From GAS188 sp035949255 (lineage in GTDB: Bacteria; Pseudomonadota; Alphaproteobacteria; Rhizobiales; Beijerinckiaceae), in the NCBI GenBank assembly GCA_035949255.1, contig DASZIL010000052.1, positions 1-17,775 of the forward strand: a stretch of DNA of 17,775 nucleotides, given 5' to 3'. The notes beneath the pieces were generated by a model. That model was not told where the DNA came from, did no database searches, and saw only the letters and a program-made list of their open reading frames with translations. Below are positions 1 through 7,178 of this stretch, in pieces (positions within the stretch are counted from its first letter, which is position 1; every line of letters starts with the position of its first letter). Position numbers and translations under genes: made by a program.

Positions 1-857
1 CGACGGCAATAGGCCTCGTTTTCGCAAGCGCCGGGAGTGCTGCCACGCGCGAGGTTGCGATCGTGCTCGCGGCTTCGCTCCTTCTCGCCGCAACCGGAGC
101 GGTCGATGATCTGCGGCCTCTCGGGCCGTTCGCCAAGCTCGTGCCGCAGGTCCTCGCGGTTGCCCTCGTCATCGTCTTCGCGGCTCCCGCGGATGCACGG
201 CTTTTTCCCGTGCTGCCGTTCGCCTTGGAGCGCGCGCTGGCGGTCCTGGCGGGCGTCTGGTTCGTCAATCTCGTGAATTTCATGGATGGTATCGATTGGA
301 TCACCGTCGCAGGTTGCGGCGTGCCGCTCGCTGCCCTGGCGGTCCTCGGCGGCGTGACGATCTCGCAAGGCGTGGCGCCGCCTCTATTGGCAGGCGCGCT
401 CTGCGGCGCGCTCATCGGCTTTTCGCCTTTCAACAAACCCGTGGCGCGCGTCTTCCTCGGCGATGTCGGCAGCCTGCCGATCGGCTTGATCCTCGGCTAC
501 GGCCTTTATCGCCTGGCCCTCGCGGGCCATCTCGTGGCAGCGCTGATCTTGCCGCTCTATTACCTGTGGGATTCAGGTGCGACCCTCGTTCGGCGCTTGT
601 CGCGCGGCGAGCCCTTCTGGGAGGCGCATCGCAGCCATGTCTACCAGCGCGCGACCAATGCGGGATGGAGTGTCGCCGCCGTGGTGGGACAGATCTTCGT
701 CCTCGATCTCGTGCTCGGCGGGCTTGCCTTCATCAGCGTCTGGCAGGATTCGGTGCCCGTTTCGGCGGTGATGCTGGTTGTGGCAACGGTGCTCGTGGCG
801 GTGAGCGCCGCGAGGCTCATTTCCGGGCCTTCCCCAGTGCGAGAGACATCCGTTTGA
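1..857 (+). CDS. Partial undecaprenyl-phosphate sugar-1-phosphate transferase (WecA/MraY family)
   Basis: Integral-membrane enzyme that would transfer a sugar-1-phosphate from a UDP-sugar to undecaprenyl phosphate, starting O-antigen or capsule repeat synthesis at the inner membrane. The frame is open to the left edge (first full codon at base 3), so the N-terminus is missing; the GTG at 63 is probably not the start. Visible family landmarks are the VDD pair near 102-110, NFMDGID at 276-296, FLGDVGS at 453-473 and a cytoplasmic HRSH (HxxH) motif starting at 627, among several hydrophobic helices. The NFMDGID form and the HxxH fit the WecA/WbpL branch better than MraY. The stop codon overlaps the TTG start of the next gene, so the pair is translationally coupled. 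The neighbour suggests QuiNAc or a related sugar as substrate, as in WbpL/WreU systems; this is inference. The family is secure, the sugar is not. Confidence 0.88.
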   Translation, partial: TAIGLVFASAGSAATREVAIVLAASLLLAATGAVDDLRPLGPFAKLVPQVLAVALVIVFAAPADARLFPVLPFALERALAVLAGVWFVNLVNFMDGIDWITVAGCGVPLAALAVLGGVTISQGVAPPLLAGALCGALIGFSPFNKPVARVFLGDVGSLPIGLILGYGLYRLALAGHLVAALILPLYYLWDSGATLVRRLSRGEPFWEAHRSHVYQRATNAGWSVAAVVGQIFVLDLVLGGLAFISVWQDSVPVSAVMLVVATVLVAVSAARLISGPSPVRETSV

Positions 858-1798
858 AGCACATCCTCGTCACCGGTGCCTCCGGCTTCATCGGACGCGC
901 CCTCGTCCTTTATCTTGCCGAGCGCGGCTTTGCGGTGCGGGCCGCGAGCCGAAGGCCTTCTCCCGTGGGCGAGGGCATCGAAGCGGTTCCGTCTCCCGAT
1001 CTTGCGGGAAGCCCTGATTGGGCGCCCCTTCTCGAAGGTATCGATGTGATCGTCCACACGGCCGCGATCGCGCATACCAGGGGCATCGATGCGGCCATGC
1101 AGGACGCCGTCAACCACCGCGCCGTCGCGGCGCTCGCCGGGGCCGCGCTGGGGAAGGTGGAACGGCTCATCTTCCTCTCCTCCATCCGGGCGCAGAGCGC
1201 ATCTTGCGCCGCCGGTACGTTGACGGAGGCGCAAGAGCCGCGTCCAGCGGACGCCTATGGCTGCGCCAAGCTCGCGGCCGAAAAGGCGCTCGCCGGGACC
1301 GGTGTCCCTTTCGTCATCTTGAGGCCCGTGCTCGTCGCCGGTTCCGCGCCGAGCGGGAATCTCGGGGCGCTGCTGCGCCTTGCGCGGGTAGGGCTGCCGC
1401 TGCCGATGGGCGCGTTCACGGCCAAACGTTCCCTCGTTGATCGCGGCGATCTATGCGCCGCGATCGCCCATGTCCTCTTCGAGCGCGCGCATCTTGACGC
1501 GACCTATATCGTCGCTCATCCCGAGCCGATCGCAATCGCCGCCATGCTGGCGGCCCTCAGGCAAGGGCTCAACCGGGATGCTGGCTTGTTCGCCGTTCCG
1601 CCGTTCCTCACGCATATGGCGCTCGCGTTTCCCTTCATGGGTGAGATGAGGGCGAAGCTCCTCGGCGACCTCGTCGCCTCACCGGAAAAATTGATGAAGA
1701 CGGGTTGGGAGCCAAAAGTGACGCCGCGCCTCGCGCTCGCGCGCATGGGCGCGGCGGCGCTCGATCGCCCAGCGCCGATCAATGATCCGGCAAGCTGA
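854..1798 (+). CDS. NAD(P)-dependent nucleotide-sugar epimerase/reductase (extended SDR)
   Basis: Soluble extended short-chain dehydrogenase of 314 residues acting on a UDP-sugar. The N-terminus is a Rossmann fold with GASGFIG at residues 8-14, a conserved HTAAIAHT stretch follows, and the catalytic YxxxK is Y135/K139 (YGCAK). A late ILRPVLV segment is typical of sugar epimerases. The chosen start is TTG at 854, which overlaps the upstream TGA and lies directly before the beta-strand KHILVTG; the open frame continues upstream only as a shadow of the transferase. The pairing with a WecA-like transferase resembles WbpL-WbpV of Pseudomonas and WreU-WreQ of Rhizobium, where the SDR reduces UDP-4-keto-6-deoxy-GlcNAc to UDP-QuiNAc. 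UDP-GlcNAc/GalNAc 4-epimerase activity is the alternative. The 3' end overlaps the convergent kinase gene by 20 bases. Confidence 0.82.
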   Translation: MKHILVTGASGFIGRALVLYLAERGFAVRAASRRPSPVGEGIEAVPSPDLAGSPDWAPLLEGIDVIVHTAAIAHTRGIDAAMQDAVNHRAVAALAGAALGKVERLIFLSSIRAQSASCAAGTLTEAQEPRPADAYGCAKLAAEKALAGTGVPFVILRPVLVAGSAPSGNLGALLRLARVGLPLPMGAFTAKRSLVDRGDLCAAIAHVLFERAHLDATYIVAHPEPIAIAAMLAALRQGLNRDAGLFAVPPFLTHMALAFPFMGEMRAKLLGDLVASPEKLMKTGWEPKVTPRLALARMGAAALDRPAPINDPAS

Positions 1799-3221
1799 TC
1801 TTGAAACACGCGCCATAGACGCTGTCGACGAGGCTGATGTCGCCGTCGTGGGCGCGCAAGATGTCCGCCGCGATCGCAAGACCGAGCCCGCTGCCGCGCC
1901 GGCTGGATGAGATCGAGAAAGGCTCGAACAGCCTCTGGCGCGCCGCCTCGGAGACACCCGGCCCATTATCCTGAACCCAGATGACGGTCTTGTCCGCCTC
2001 GTGCTTTGCCGAAACCGTGATCCGCGCTTCACCCTTCGCTTCTTGTCCCCGCGGGGGCGCAATCGCCTGCAGGGAATTGCGCATGAGATTGAGGAGGACG
2101 CGCGCGATCTGGTCGCGATCGGCCGTGATCTCGAGCTCCGCCGACACCTCGTTGACGAGTGTGGAAGGCATCCGATTCACCGGCAGCGCAAGCTCCCAGC
2201 ATTCGGCGACGAGCGGCGCGACGTGGAAGCAGGAAGGCTTCAGCGCCGCCTTCTGATCGGCGCCATAGGCGAGCGTGCCCTCGCACAGATCGATGGCACG
2301 GCGCAGCGAATCGACAAGGCGCGGCGCGAGACGCTGCACGCTCGGGTTTCTCAGCTCGGCGATGCGCTCGGAGAAGAGCTGCGCGCCGGAAAGGACATTG
2401 CGCAGGTCGTGACTGATCTTGGCGATCATCAGACCGAGCGAGGCTAGCTTCTTGCTGCGGCGCAGCTCCTCGGCGAGCTTGACCTCGAGCCTTGCGAGCG
2501 AGCGCTCGGCAAAGCCGATCTCGTCGTCGCGCGGGCTCGTCGGGATGACGCGCGCGTCATTCTCGGGGTCGCGCTCGAATCCCGCCATATTCTCGGAGAG
2601 CCGCTTGATCGGCCGCACGATCATGTAAATGAGCGAGAGATAGACGAGGCCGGCGGTGATCAGCGATATCAGGAGAGACAACAAGAGAATATTGCGCGCG
2701 AACCCCCACATCGCGGCGCGCAGCAAATCCTCCTCGAGCGTCATGTTGATCTCGACGCCCATGCCGAGCGCGGTCACGCGCAAGATCCGGCCCGCGGGTG
2801 CGGCAAGCGTGCCCAAGGCTTCGGCAATCTGAGAAATGGGGTTCGTCTCGCGCAGATCCGTGGTGATATCGACCTGGGGTGGCTTATCGACGCTCGCGAC
2901 GAGCATGCGGGAATCGGCTCGCTTCGCCCAGATGGTAAGGGCGCCAACCTGCCTCAAGAGGTCCTTGCCGAGCTCAGGCGGCACCATGCCGGAAGGGGCT
3001 GCGTCGAACACGAGCGCGGCGGTCGCGGCCGCGGAAATCTTGTTTGTCAGCCAGGTGCGCCTGAAGTTCGCGACCGAGGGAATGAAAATGAGCACCTCGG
3101 CCAGCATGACGAAGGCGATGGTGAGGATGAGAAGCTTGCCCGAAAGCCCGGGCCGCGCGCGAACGAGCGCCGCGATTTCCGTCGCCGCGGAAGCCGTGTT
3201 GCGCTGGGTGACGTCATCCAT
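1779..3221 (-). CDS. Orphan membrane sensor histidine kinase
   Basis: Sensor kinase of 480 residues. Order of parts: short cytoplasmic N-terminus, TM1 about 29-50, an extracytoplasmic region about 51-172 with no domain I recognise, TM2 about 175-200, HAMP linker about 200-250, dimerisation/phosphoacceptor helix with KISHDLRN (His271), and an ATPase domain with N box NLMRNS (Asn382), G1 box DNGPGV (418-423) and G2 box GSGLGLAI (443-450). All catalytic boxes are intact, so it should autophosphorylate. The sequence around His271 (HDLRNVLSGAQLFSERI) is a variant DHp that I do not assign to a named kinase. No response regulator lies in the window. It starts six bases after the stop of the flavoprotein gene, so it is probably cotranscribed with it and with the TVP38 gene, which suggests redox or membrane status as the signal; that is inference. 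Confidence 0.9.
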   Translation of the reverse strand: MDDVTQRNTASAATEIAALVRARPGLSGKLLILTIAFVMLAEVLIFIPSVANFRRTWLTNKISAAATAALVFDAAPSGMVPPELGKDLLRQVGALTIWAKRADSRMLVASVDKPPQVDITTDLRETNPISQIAEALGTLAAPAGRILRVTALGMGVEINMTLEEDLLRAAMWGFARNILLLSLLISLITAGLVYLSLIYMIVRPIKRLSENMAGFERDPENDARVIPTSPRDDEIGFAERSLARLEVKLAEELRRSKKLASLGLMIAKISHDLRNVLSGAQLFSERIAELRNPSVQRLAPRLVDSLRRAIDLCEGTLAYGADQKAALKPSCFHVAPLVAECWELALPVNRMPSTLVNEVSAELEITADRDQIARVLLNLMRNSLQAIAPPRGQEAKGEARITVSAKHEADKTVIWVQDNGPGVSEAARQRLFEPFSISSSRRGSGLGLAIAADILRAHDGDISLVDSVYGACFKISLPDH

Positions 3222-3227
3222 GCGTCG

Positions 3228-4670
3228 CTATCCGAATTTGCGCAGCACTCCCAAGAGGCGACGCACGAGGGGACGTCGCGCCAAGGGCGTGTAGAACTCG
3301 AGCGCGGCGCGCCGCGAGGCTTCACTCAGTGTTGGATAGGGCGTCACTAAGCTTGCGATCTTCGAAAGCTTCATCTTTTCCTTGAGGGCGAGCGTCCAGA
3401 GCGGGATCATCTCGCCCGCGGCCCTGCCGCAGATCGCCGCTCCGAAGAGGCGTCCGTTCGGCGAGGCGACGAGCTTGACAAGACCCTCCCGCTCGCCTTC
3501 GGCGCGCGCCCGGTCGGTCTCGCCGAGCGCGAAACGGCAGATGCGGATCGCGCCATGCTTGGCGCGGGCCTCGTCCTCGCAGAGGCCGACCGAGGCGACC
3601 TCGGGATCCGTGAACGTCACGCGCGGAACGAGCAAGGGGTCGAACCGAGATGGAAGGCGAAAGAAGGCGCTGCGGATCACGAGGTTTGCCTGGAGCGATG
3701 CCGCATGGGTGAAGCGCCAACCGCCGAATTCGCCGCCGACACAATCGCCGATGGCGAAGACGCGTGGGTTGCTTGTGCGCATACCATGGTCGACAATTAT
3801 ACCACTTGCGTCGAATTTGATCCAGCCTTCTTCAAGTCCGAGGCCCTTCGTCCTCGGCACTCGCCCGGCCGCGATCAAGAGATGCGTGCCGGTCGCCTGA
3901 CGGGGAGCCGAGGCTTGATCCGAATAATGCAGGCGCACGCCATCGGTCGTGGCGGCCACCGCCGCGAGCTTGATGCTCTCGTGCAGACGCACCCCGTCAC
4001 GCTCGAACGCGCCACGGACGATACCCGCGACTTCCGCGTCCTCACGGGGCAGCAGTCTTGCCGAATCGAAGAGCGTGACCTCGCTTCCGAGCCGGCGGAA
4101 GGCCTGGCCGAGCTCCGAGCCCACGGAACCCGCGCCGATCACGAGAAGATGGCGGGGCCTTTCGGAAAGCGCGAACACCGTCTCGTTCGTGAGGTAGGAA
4201 ACGGCATCGAGCCCCGCGATTTCCGGAATGGCGGGTTGTGCCCCCGAGGCGATGACGAAACGGCGCGCCTTGATGAGGGTCTCGCCCACCTTGACGGTCG
4301 CCCGATCGATGAAGGCCGCTTCTGCCTTGATCACCTCGACGCCGAGCGCCTTGTAGCGCGCCGCCGAATCCGCGGGCGCGATATCAGCGATGACGCCGTT
4401 CACATGCGCCAGCACCCGCTGATGCTCGAGGATCGGGGGGACGCGCTCTTGCGCGACCCTTGGCGCCAGGGCTGGCCATTTCGCCAGGCGCGCCGCCGCG
4501 ATCAAGGCTTTGGAGGGTATGCAGGCCGTGTGGAGGCATTCCCCTCCCATCTCGCTCTTCTCGACGAGCACGGTCCGCACGCCGAAGGCGGCGGCGGCGG
4601 CGGCGACCGAAAGCCCCGCGGCGCCCGCCCCGATGATGCATAAATCCGGCCGTAGCGGCTCGTCCATCAA
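3228..4670 (-). CDS. FAD-dependent pyridine nucleotide-disulfide oxidoreductase (MerA/Lpd-like, TVP38-associated)
   Basis: Cytoplasmic flavoenzyme of 480 residues with the class-I disulfide reductase layout: FAD dinucleotide fold GAGAAG at 14-19, redox-active CLHTACIPSK with Cys45/Cys50, NAD(P) fold GAGSVG at 179-184, second FAD motif AIGD near 306-309, and a C-terminal dimerisation domain from about 345. Lipoamide dehydrogenase and glutathione reductase use a C-terminal His-Glu pair (HPTxxE); here the segment is YPTLSE at 445-450, so Tyr445 replaces the His, as in mercuric reductases. It lacks both the C-terminal vicinal cysteines and the N-terminal metal-binding domain of MerA, so mercury reduction is unlikely. 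The start overlaps the TVP38 stop by four bases. Fused or adjacent TVP38-flavoprotein pairs occur in other bacteria, from memory. The substrate is unknown; I would not call it lpdA, since no 2-oxoacid dehydrogenase genes are nearby. Confidence 0.88.
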   Translation of the reverse strand: MMDEPLRPDLCIIGAGAAGLSVAAAAAAFGVRTVLVEKSEMGGECLHTACIPSKALIAAARLAKWPALAPRVAQERVPPILEHQRVLAHVNGVIADIAPADSAARYKALGVEVIKAEAAFIDRATVKVGETLIKARRFVIASGAQPAIPEIAGLDAVSYLTNETVFALSERPRHLLVIGAGSVGSELGQAFRRLGSEVTLFDSARLLPREDAEVAGIVRGAFERDGVRLHESIKLAAVAATTDGVRLHYSDQASAPRQATGTHLLIAAGRVPRTKGLGLEEGWIKFDASGIIVDHGMRTSNPRVFAIGDCVGGEFGGWRFTHAASLQANLVIRSAFFRLPSRFDPLLVPRVTFTDPEVASVGLCEDEARAKHGAIRICRFALGETDRARAEGEREGLVKLVASPNGRLFGAAICGRAAGEMIPLWTLALKEKMKLSKIASLVTPYPTLSEASRRAALEFYTPLARRPLVRRLLGVLRKFG

Positions 4671-5500
4671 GGCTCACCGCCGCTCGTCGCCCGGATCCAG
4701 CCCCTGCGCTCGCAAAATCGGGCGAGGTGCGGAACACGCTTCATCAAGACGGGAATCAGGGCAAGCGTGCCGAGGAAGAGGAGCGCGAGAAGAAGTGCGG
4801 GATCGATGAGGTCGACAGGCCCGACATGCAGGCTGCAAACGCTCGAGCCTTGCGCCACGCAGCCGCGATAGGCGCCCGCTTGCCGCTCCAAGATACCGCC
4901 GAGCGCTTCGCCCGCTGTCGCAAAGGCGAAACCGCCCGGCATGACGCCGAAGAAAGTCGTCCATAGAAAGGTCGTGAGCCGGACCCGCGCGACGGCCGCG
5001 GCGAGATTGACGAGCCAGAAGGGGAAGATCGGCGTCAGGCGCAGGAACATGAGATAGGAGGCCGCGTCCTGCTCGAGAGCCCCGATCATGCGCGAGAGGT
5101 CGAAGCCCCCGAGCCGGCGAGACCAGCTGCCGCTGACCGTGCGCGCGGCGAGGAAGGCGCACAGCCCACCGATCGTCGCGCTGACGGCGGCGGCAGTGGC
5201 GCCGAGGAAGGCGCCGAAGAAGGAGCCTCCGATCAAGGTCAACAGGATGGCGCTCGGGAAGGACGCCGCGGTGCAAGCGATGTAGACCGTGGTGTAGATG
5301 AGGAGGGCGAAAACCCGGTTCTCCTCAACGAGGCGCGCGAATCTCGCTAGATGATCCTTGAGGAAGATCAGAATCGTGGATTCGAAGAAGGGCGCCGTCA
5401 CCAGGATGCAAAACCCGAGGCCCAGCAGCAAGAGGGCAAGCCATCGCCAACAAGATTTCATGTCCGCTCGCGCCGCTTTCGAGGGACGAAGTGAAGCCAC
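4667..5500 (-). CDS. TVP38/TMEM64 (DedA-superfamily) membrane protein
   Basis: Polytopic inner-membrane protein of 277 residues in the SNARE-associated/VTT fold superfamily. A first TM lies near residues 15-38, then the core with a Gly-rich re-entrant segment (LIGGSFFGAFLGA) and the family signature FLRLTPIFPFWLVNLAAA followed by a Gly/Phe-rich helix (FFGVMPGGFAFA). A last TM precedes a basic C-terminal tail. A loop between the last helices carries two cysteines nine residues apart (CVAQGSSVC), which could form an extracytoplasmic disulfide. The GTG at 5500 has a G-rich stretch upstream; ATG at 5461 is an alternative start that removes 13 residues. It is first in the operon with the flavoprotein (ATGA overlap) and the kinase. 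Family members have been linked to lipid scrambling or transport; a specific function here is not visible. Confidence 0.87.
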   Translation of the reverse strand: MASLRPSKAARADMKSCWRWLALLLLGLGFCILVTAPFFESTILIFLKDHLARFARLVEENRVFALLIYTTVYIACTAASFPSAILLTLIGGSFFGAFLGATAAAVSATIGGLCAFLAARTVSGSWSRRLGGFDLSRMIGALEQDAASYLMFLRLTPIFPFWLVNLAAAVARVRLTTFLWTTFFGVMPGGFAFATAGEALGGILERQAGAYRGCVAQGSSVCSLHVGPVDLIDPALLLALLFLGTLALIPVLMKRVPHLARFCERRGWIRATSGGEP

Positions 5501-5547
5501 AAGCTGCCCCCGCGCGTCAACAGGCTCGATGCTTGAATGAGAACACG

Positions 5548-5565
5548 ATTATGTTTGCCGGGCAA
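5548..5565 (-). promoter_or_regulatory. Possible promoter/operator before the TVP38 operon
   Basis: In the 103-base gap between ybgC and the TVP38 gene the minus strand reads CATAAT at 5553-5548, five of six matches to a -10 hexamer, immediately preceded by an 11-bp inverted repeat (TTGCC and GGCAA arms, 5555-5565). I find no good -35 hexamer at 16-18 bases, so either the promoter needs an activator or this is chance. The position, about 50 bases before the GTG start, suits a separate promoter for the three-gene operon. Confidence 0.25.
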
Positions 5566-5603
5566 CGGCCATGACGTATCGGAATACTTGCCATTTTCGT
5601 GGT

Positions 5604-6047
5604 TCATGTGCGAGCGGGCGCCGGGGCGGTGCCGAGCGCCTGCAAGATGGCACGCGGCAGGCGCACCGGGCGTCCATCCGAAAGCGAGGCCACGGTGACC
5701 TCGGCCTGCGCGAGAATTGCCGCGCCGCGTAGCGCACGTTGCGCAAGCACGAGGCTTGCGCCGCGCGCTTCGACGAGATGCGTCTCGATCGTGATCACGT
5801 CATCCATGCACGCGGGCCGCAAATAGGCGATCGTAAGGCGCGTGACGACGAAGTTGAGCGGCGGCTTCGCCTCGAACGCGGCGCGTTGATCGAAGCCCGT
5901 GCCGCGTAGCCAATCGGTCCGCCCCCTCTCGAAGAAGCGCAGATAGCTCGCATGGTAGACGGCGCCGGAGAAATCGGTGTCTTCGTAATAGATGCGCAGC
6001 GCGTATTTGTGCAGGAAGCTCGGCCGATCAGCCATCGTTGTCGCCAT
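5604..6047 (-). CDS. ybgC: YbgC/FadM-type acyl-CoA thioesterase
   Basis: Single hot-dog-fold protein of 147 residues that hydrolyses short or medium acyl-CoA thioesters in the cytoplasm; family members are tied to the Tol-Pal region and phospholipid metabolism. The signature YYEDTDFSGAVYHASYLRFFERGR occupies residues 20-43 in two adjoining parts, with Asp25 as the expected catalytic acid and His in VYH. Length is normal. The first ATG (6047) overlaps the 3' end of ruvB by 20 bases; a second ATG at 6035 gives a shorter overlap and is equally plausible. Coupling to ruvB is the usual alphaproteobacterial arrangement, but the tolQRAB-pal genes that often follow are absent here and a TVP38 gene comes next. 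Confidence 0.93.
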   Translation of the reverse strand: MATTMADRPSFLHKYALRIYYEDTDFSGAVYHASYLRFFERGRTDWLRGTGFDQRAAFEAKPPLNFVVTRLTIAYLRPACMDDVITIETHLVEARGASLVLAQRALRGAAILAQAEVTVASLSDGRPVRLPRAILQALGTAPAPART

Positions 6048-7080
6048 TTCCGAACAAGCCGAATTGGGCGACTTCTCGTCCGGACGGCTCCTCGAGCCCC
6101 AGATGGCGAAAAGCGTGCGGCGTCAACAGGCGTCCACGCGGCGTGCGCTGCAGAAAGCCTTGCTGGATCAGATAGGGCTCGATGATGTCCTCGATGCCGT
6201 CGCGCGGCTCGGACAAGGCGGCCGCGATGGTCTCGACGCCGACCGGCCCCCCGCCGAAGCCCTCCGCGACCACGGTGAGGTAGCGCCGGTCCATCTGGTC
6301 GAGGCCGCGCGCATCGACCTCGAGAAGCGAAAGGGCGCTCGCGGCGAGTTCGCGCGTGACGCTGTCGGCGTTGTCGACCACGGCGAAATCGCGCACGCGC
6401 CGCAACAGCCTCCCCGCCACGCGCGGGGTGCCACGGGCGCGTTTGGCGATCTCATTCGCGCCATCCTCGGACATCGAGAAACCCATGACACGCGCGCCGC
6501 GCTTGACGATGAACTCGAGCTCCTCGACCGTGTAGAAGTTGAGGCGGATGGGGATGCCGAAACGGTCGCGAAGCGGCGTCGTGAGAAGGCCGGCCCGTGT
6601 CGTCGCGCCGATCAGCGTGAATTTCGAGAGATCGATCTTCACCGAGCGCGCCGCCGGCCCTTCGCCGATCACGAGGTCGAGCTGAAAATCCTCCATCGCG
6701 GGGTAGAGGATCTCCTCGACCGCCGGATTGAGCCTGTGAATCTCGTCGATGAACAGGACGTCGCGCTCCTCGAGATTGGTGAGGATCGCCGCAAGGTCGC
6801 CCGCCTTGGCGATGACGGGGCCCGAGGTCGAGCGAAAGCCGACCCCCATCTCGCGCGAGACGATCTGGGCAAGCGTCGTTTTGCCGAGGCCCGGCGGCCC
6901 GACGAACAGCACGTGATCCAGCGCCTCGCCGCGCGTCCGCGCGCTGTCGATGAACACTTTGAGATTGGCGCGCGCTTGCTCCTGGCCGACGAAATCGGAA
7001 AGGCTCTGGGGCCTTATCGAGGCTTCGAGCCTGTCGTCCTCGCGGCGTTCGGGCGTGATCAGGCGGGTGGGTGGGATCAT
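6028..7080 (-). CDS. ruvB: Holliday junction branch-migration ATPase RuvB
   Basis: Hexameric AAA+ motor that, with RuvA, migrates Holliday junctions during recombinational repair. The chosen start (ATG 7080, MIPPTRLITPERRED) matches the usual N-terminus and gives 350 residues, normal for the family; the ATG at 7119 would add 13 unlikely residues. Walker A GPPGLGKTT lies at about 61-69, Walker B DEIH at about 112-115, and sensor 1 is GATTRAG. The C-terminal winged-helix region ends with LQRTPRGRLLT and an acidic tail. ybgC overlaps its 3' end. ruvC and ruvA, usually just upstream, are not here: the preceding gene is an unrelated SagB-like oxidoreductase. No alphaproteobacterial LexA box of the GTTC-N7-GTTC type is evident upstream. 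Confidence 0.97.
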   Translation of the reverse strand: MIPPTRLITPERREDDRLEASIRPQSLSDFVGQEQARANLKVFIDSARTRGEALDHVLFVGPPGLGKTTLAQIVSREMGVGFRSTSGPVIAKAGDLAAILTNLEERDVLFIDEIHRLNPAVEEILYPAMEDFQLDLVIGEGPAARSVKIDLSKFTLIGATTRAGLLTTPLRDRFGIPIRLNFYTVEELEFIVKRGARVMGFSMSEDGANEIAKRARGTPRVAGRLLRRVRDFAVVDNADSVTRELAASALSLLEVDARGLDQMDRRYLTVVAEGFGGGPVGVETIAAALSEPRDGIEDIIEPYLIQQGFLQRTPRGRLLTPHAFRHLGLEEPSGREVAQFGLFGNGDNDG

Positions 7081-7144
7081 GGCGACTCGATCATGGGTGC
7101 TCTCATGACAATACGCCATCGCGGTGGTATCGCCAGAGCGGCGG

Positions 7145-7157
7145 GGCCATTATGGCC
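7145..7157. repeat. 13-bp perfect palindrome between the sagB-like gene and ruvB
   Basis: Arms GGCCAT and ATGGCC surround a single central T in the 98-base gap upstream of ruvB and downstream of the SagB-like gene. It could be an operator for ruvB or a weak hairpin at the end of the upstream transcript. No T-run follows on either strand, so it is not a clear intrinsic terminator. Confidence 0.3.
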
Positions 7158-7178
7158 GATCCGGACGAGGGATTTCGA

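Noticed and set aside
296..853. Upstream in-frame extension of the epimerase gene across the transferase
   Set aside because: The Rossmann fold begins right at TTG 854; the earlier part is Arg-rich shadow sequence.
3555..4643. 362-codon open frame on the plus strand opposite the flavoprotein gene
   Set aside because: It is antisense to a gene with intact FAD and Cys motifs and shows no domain of its own.
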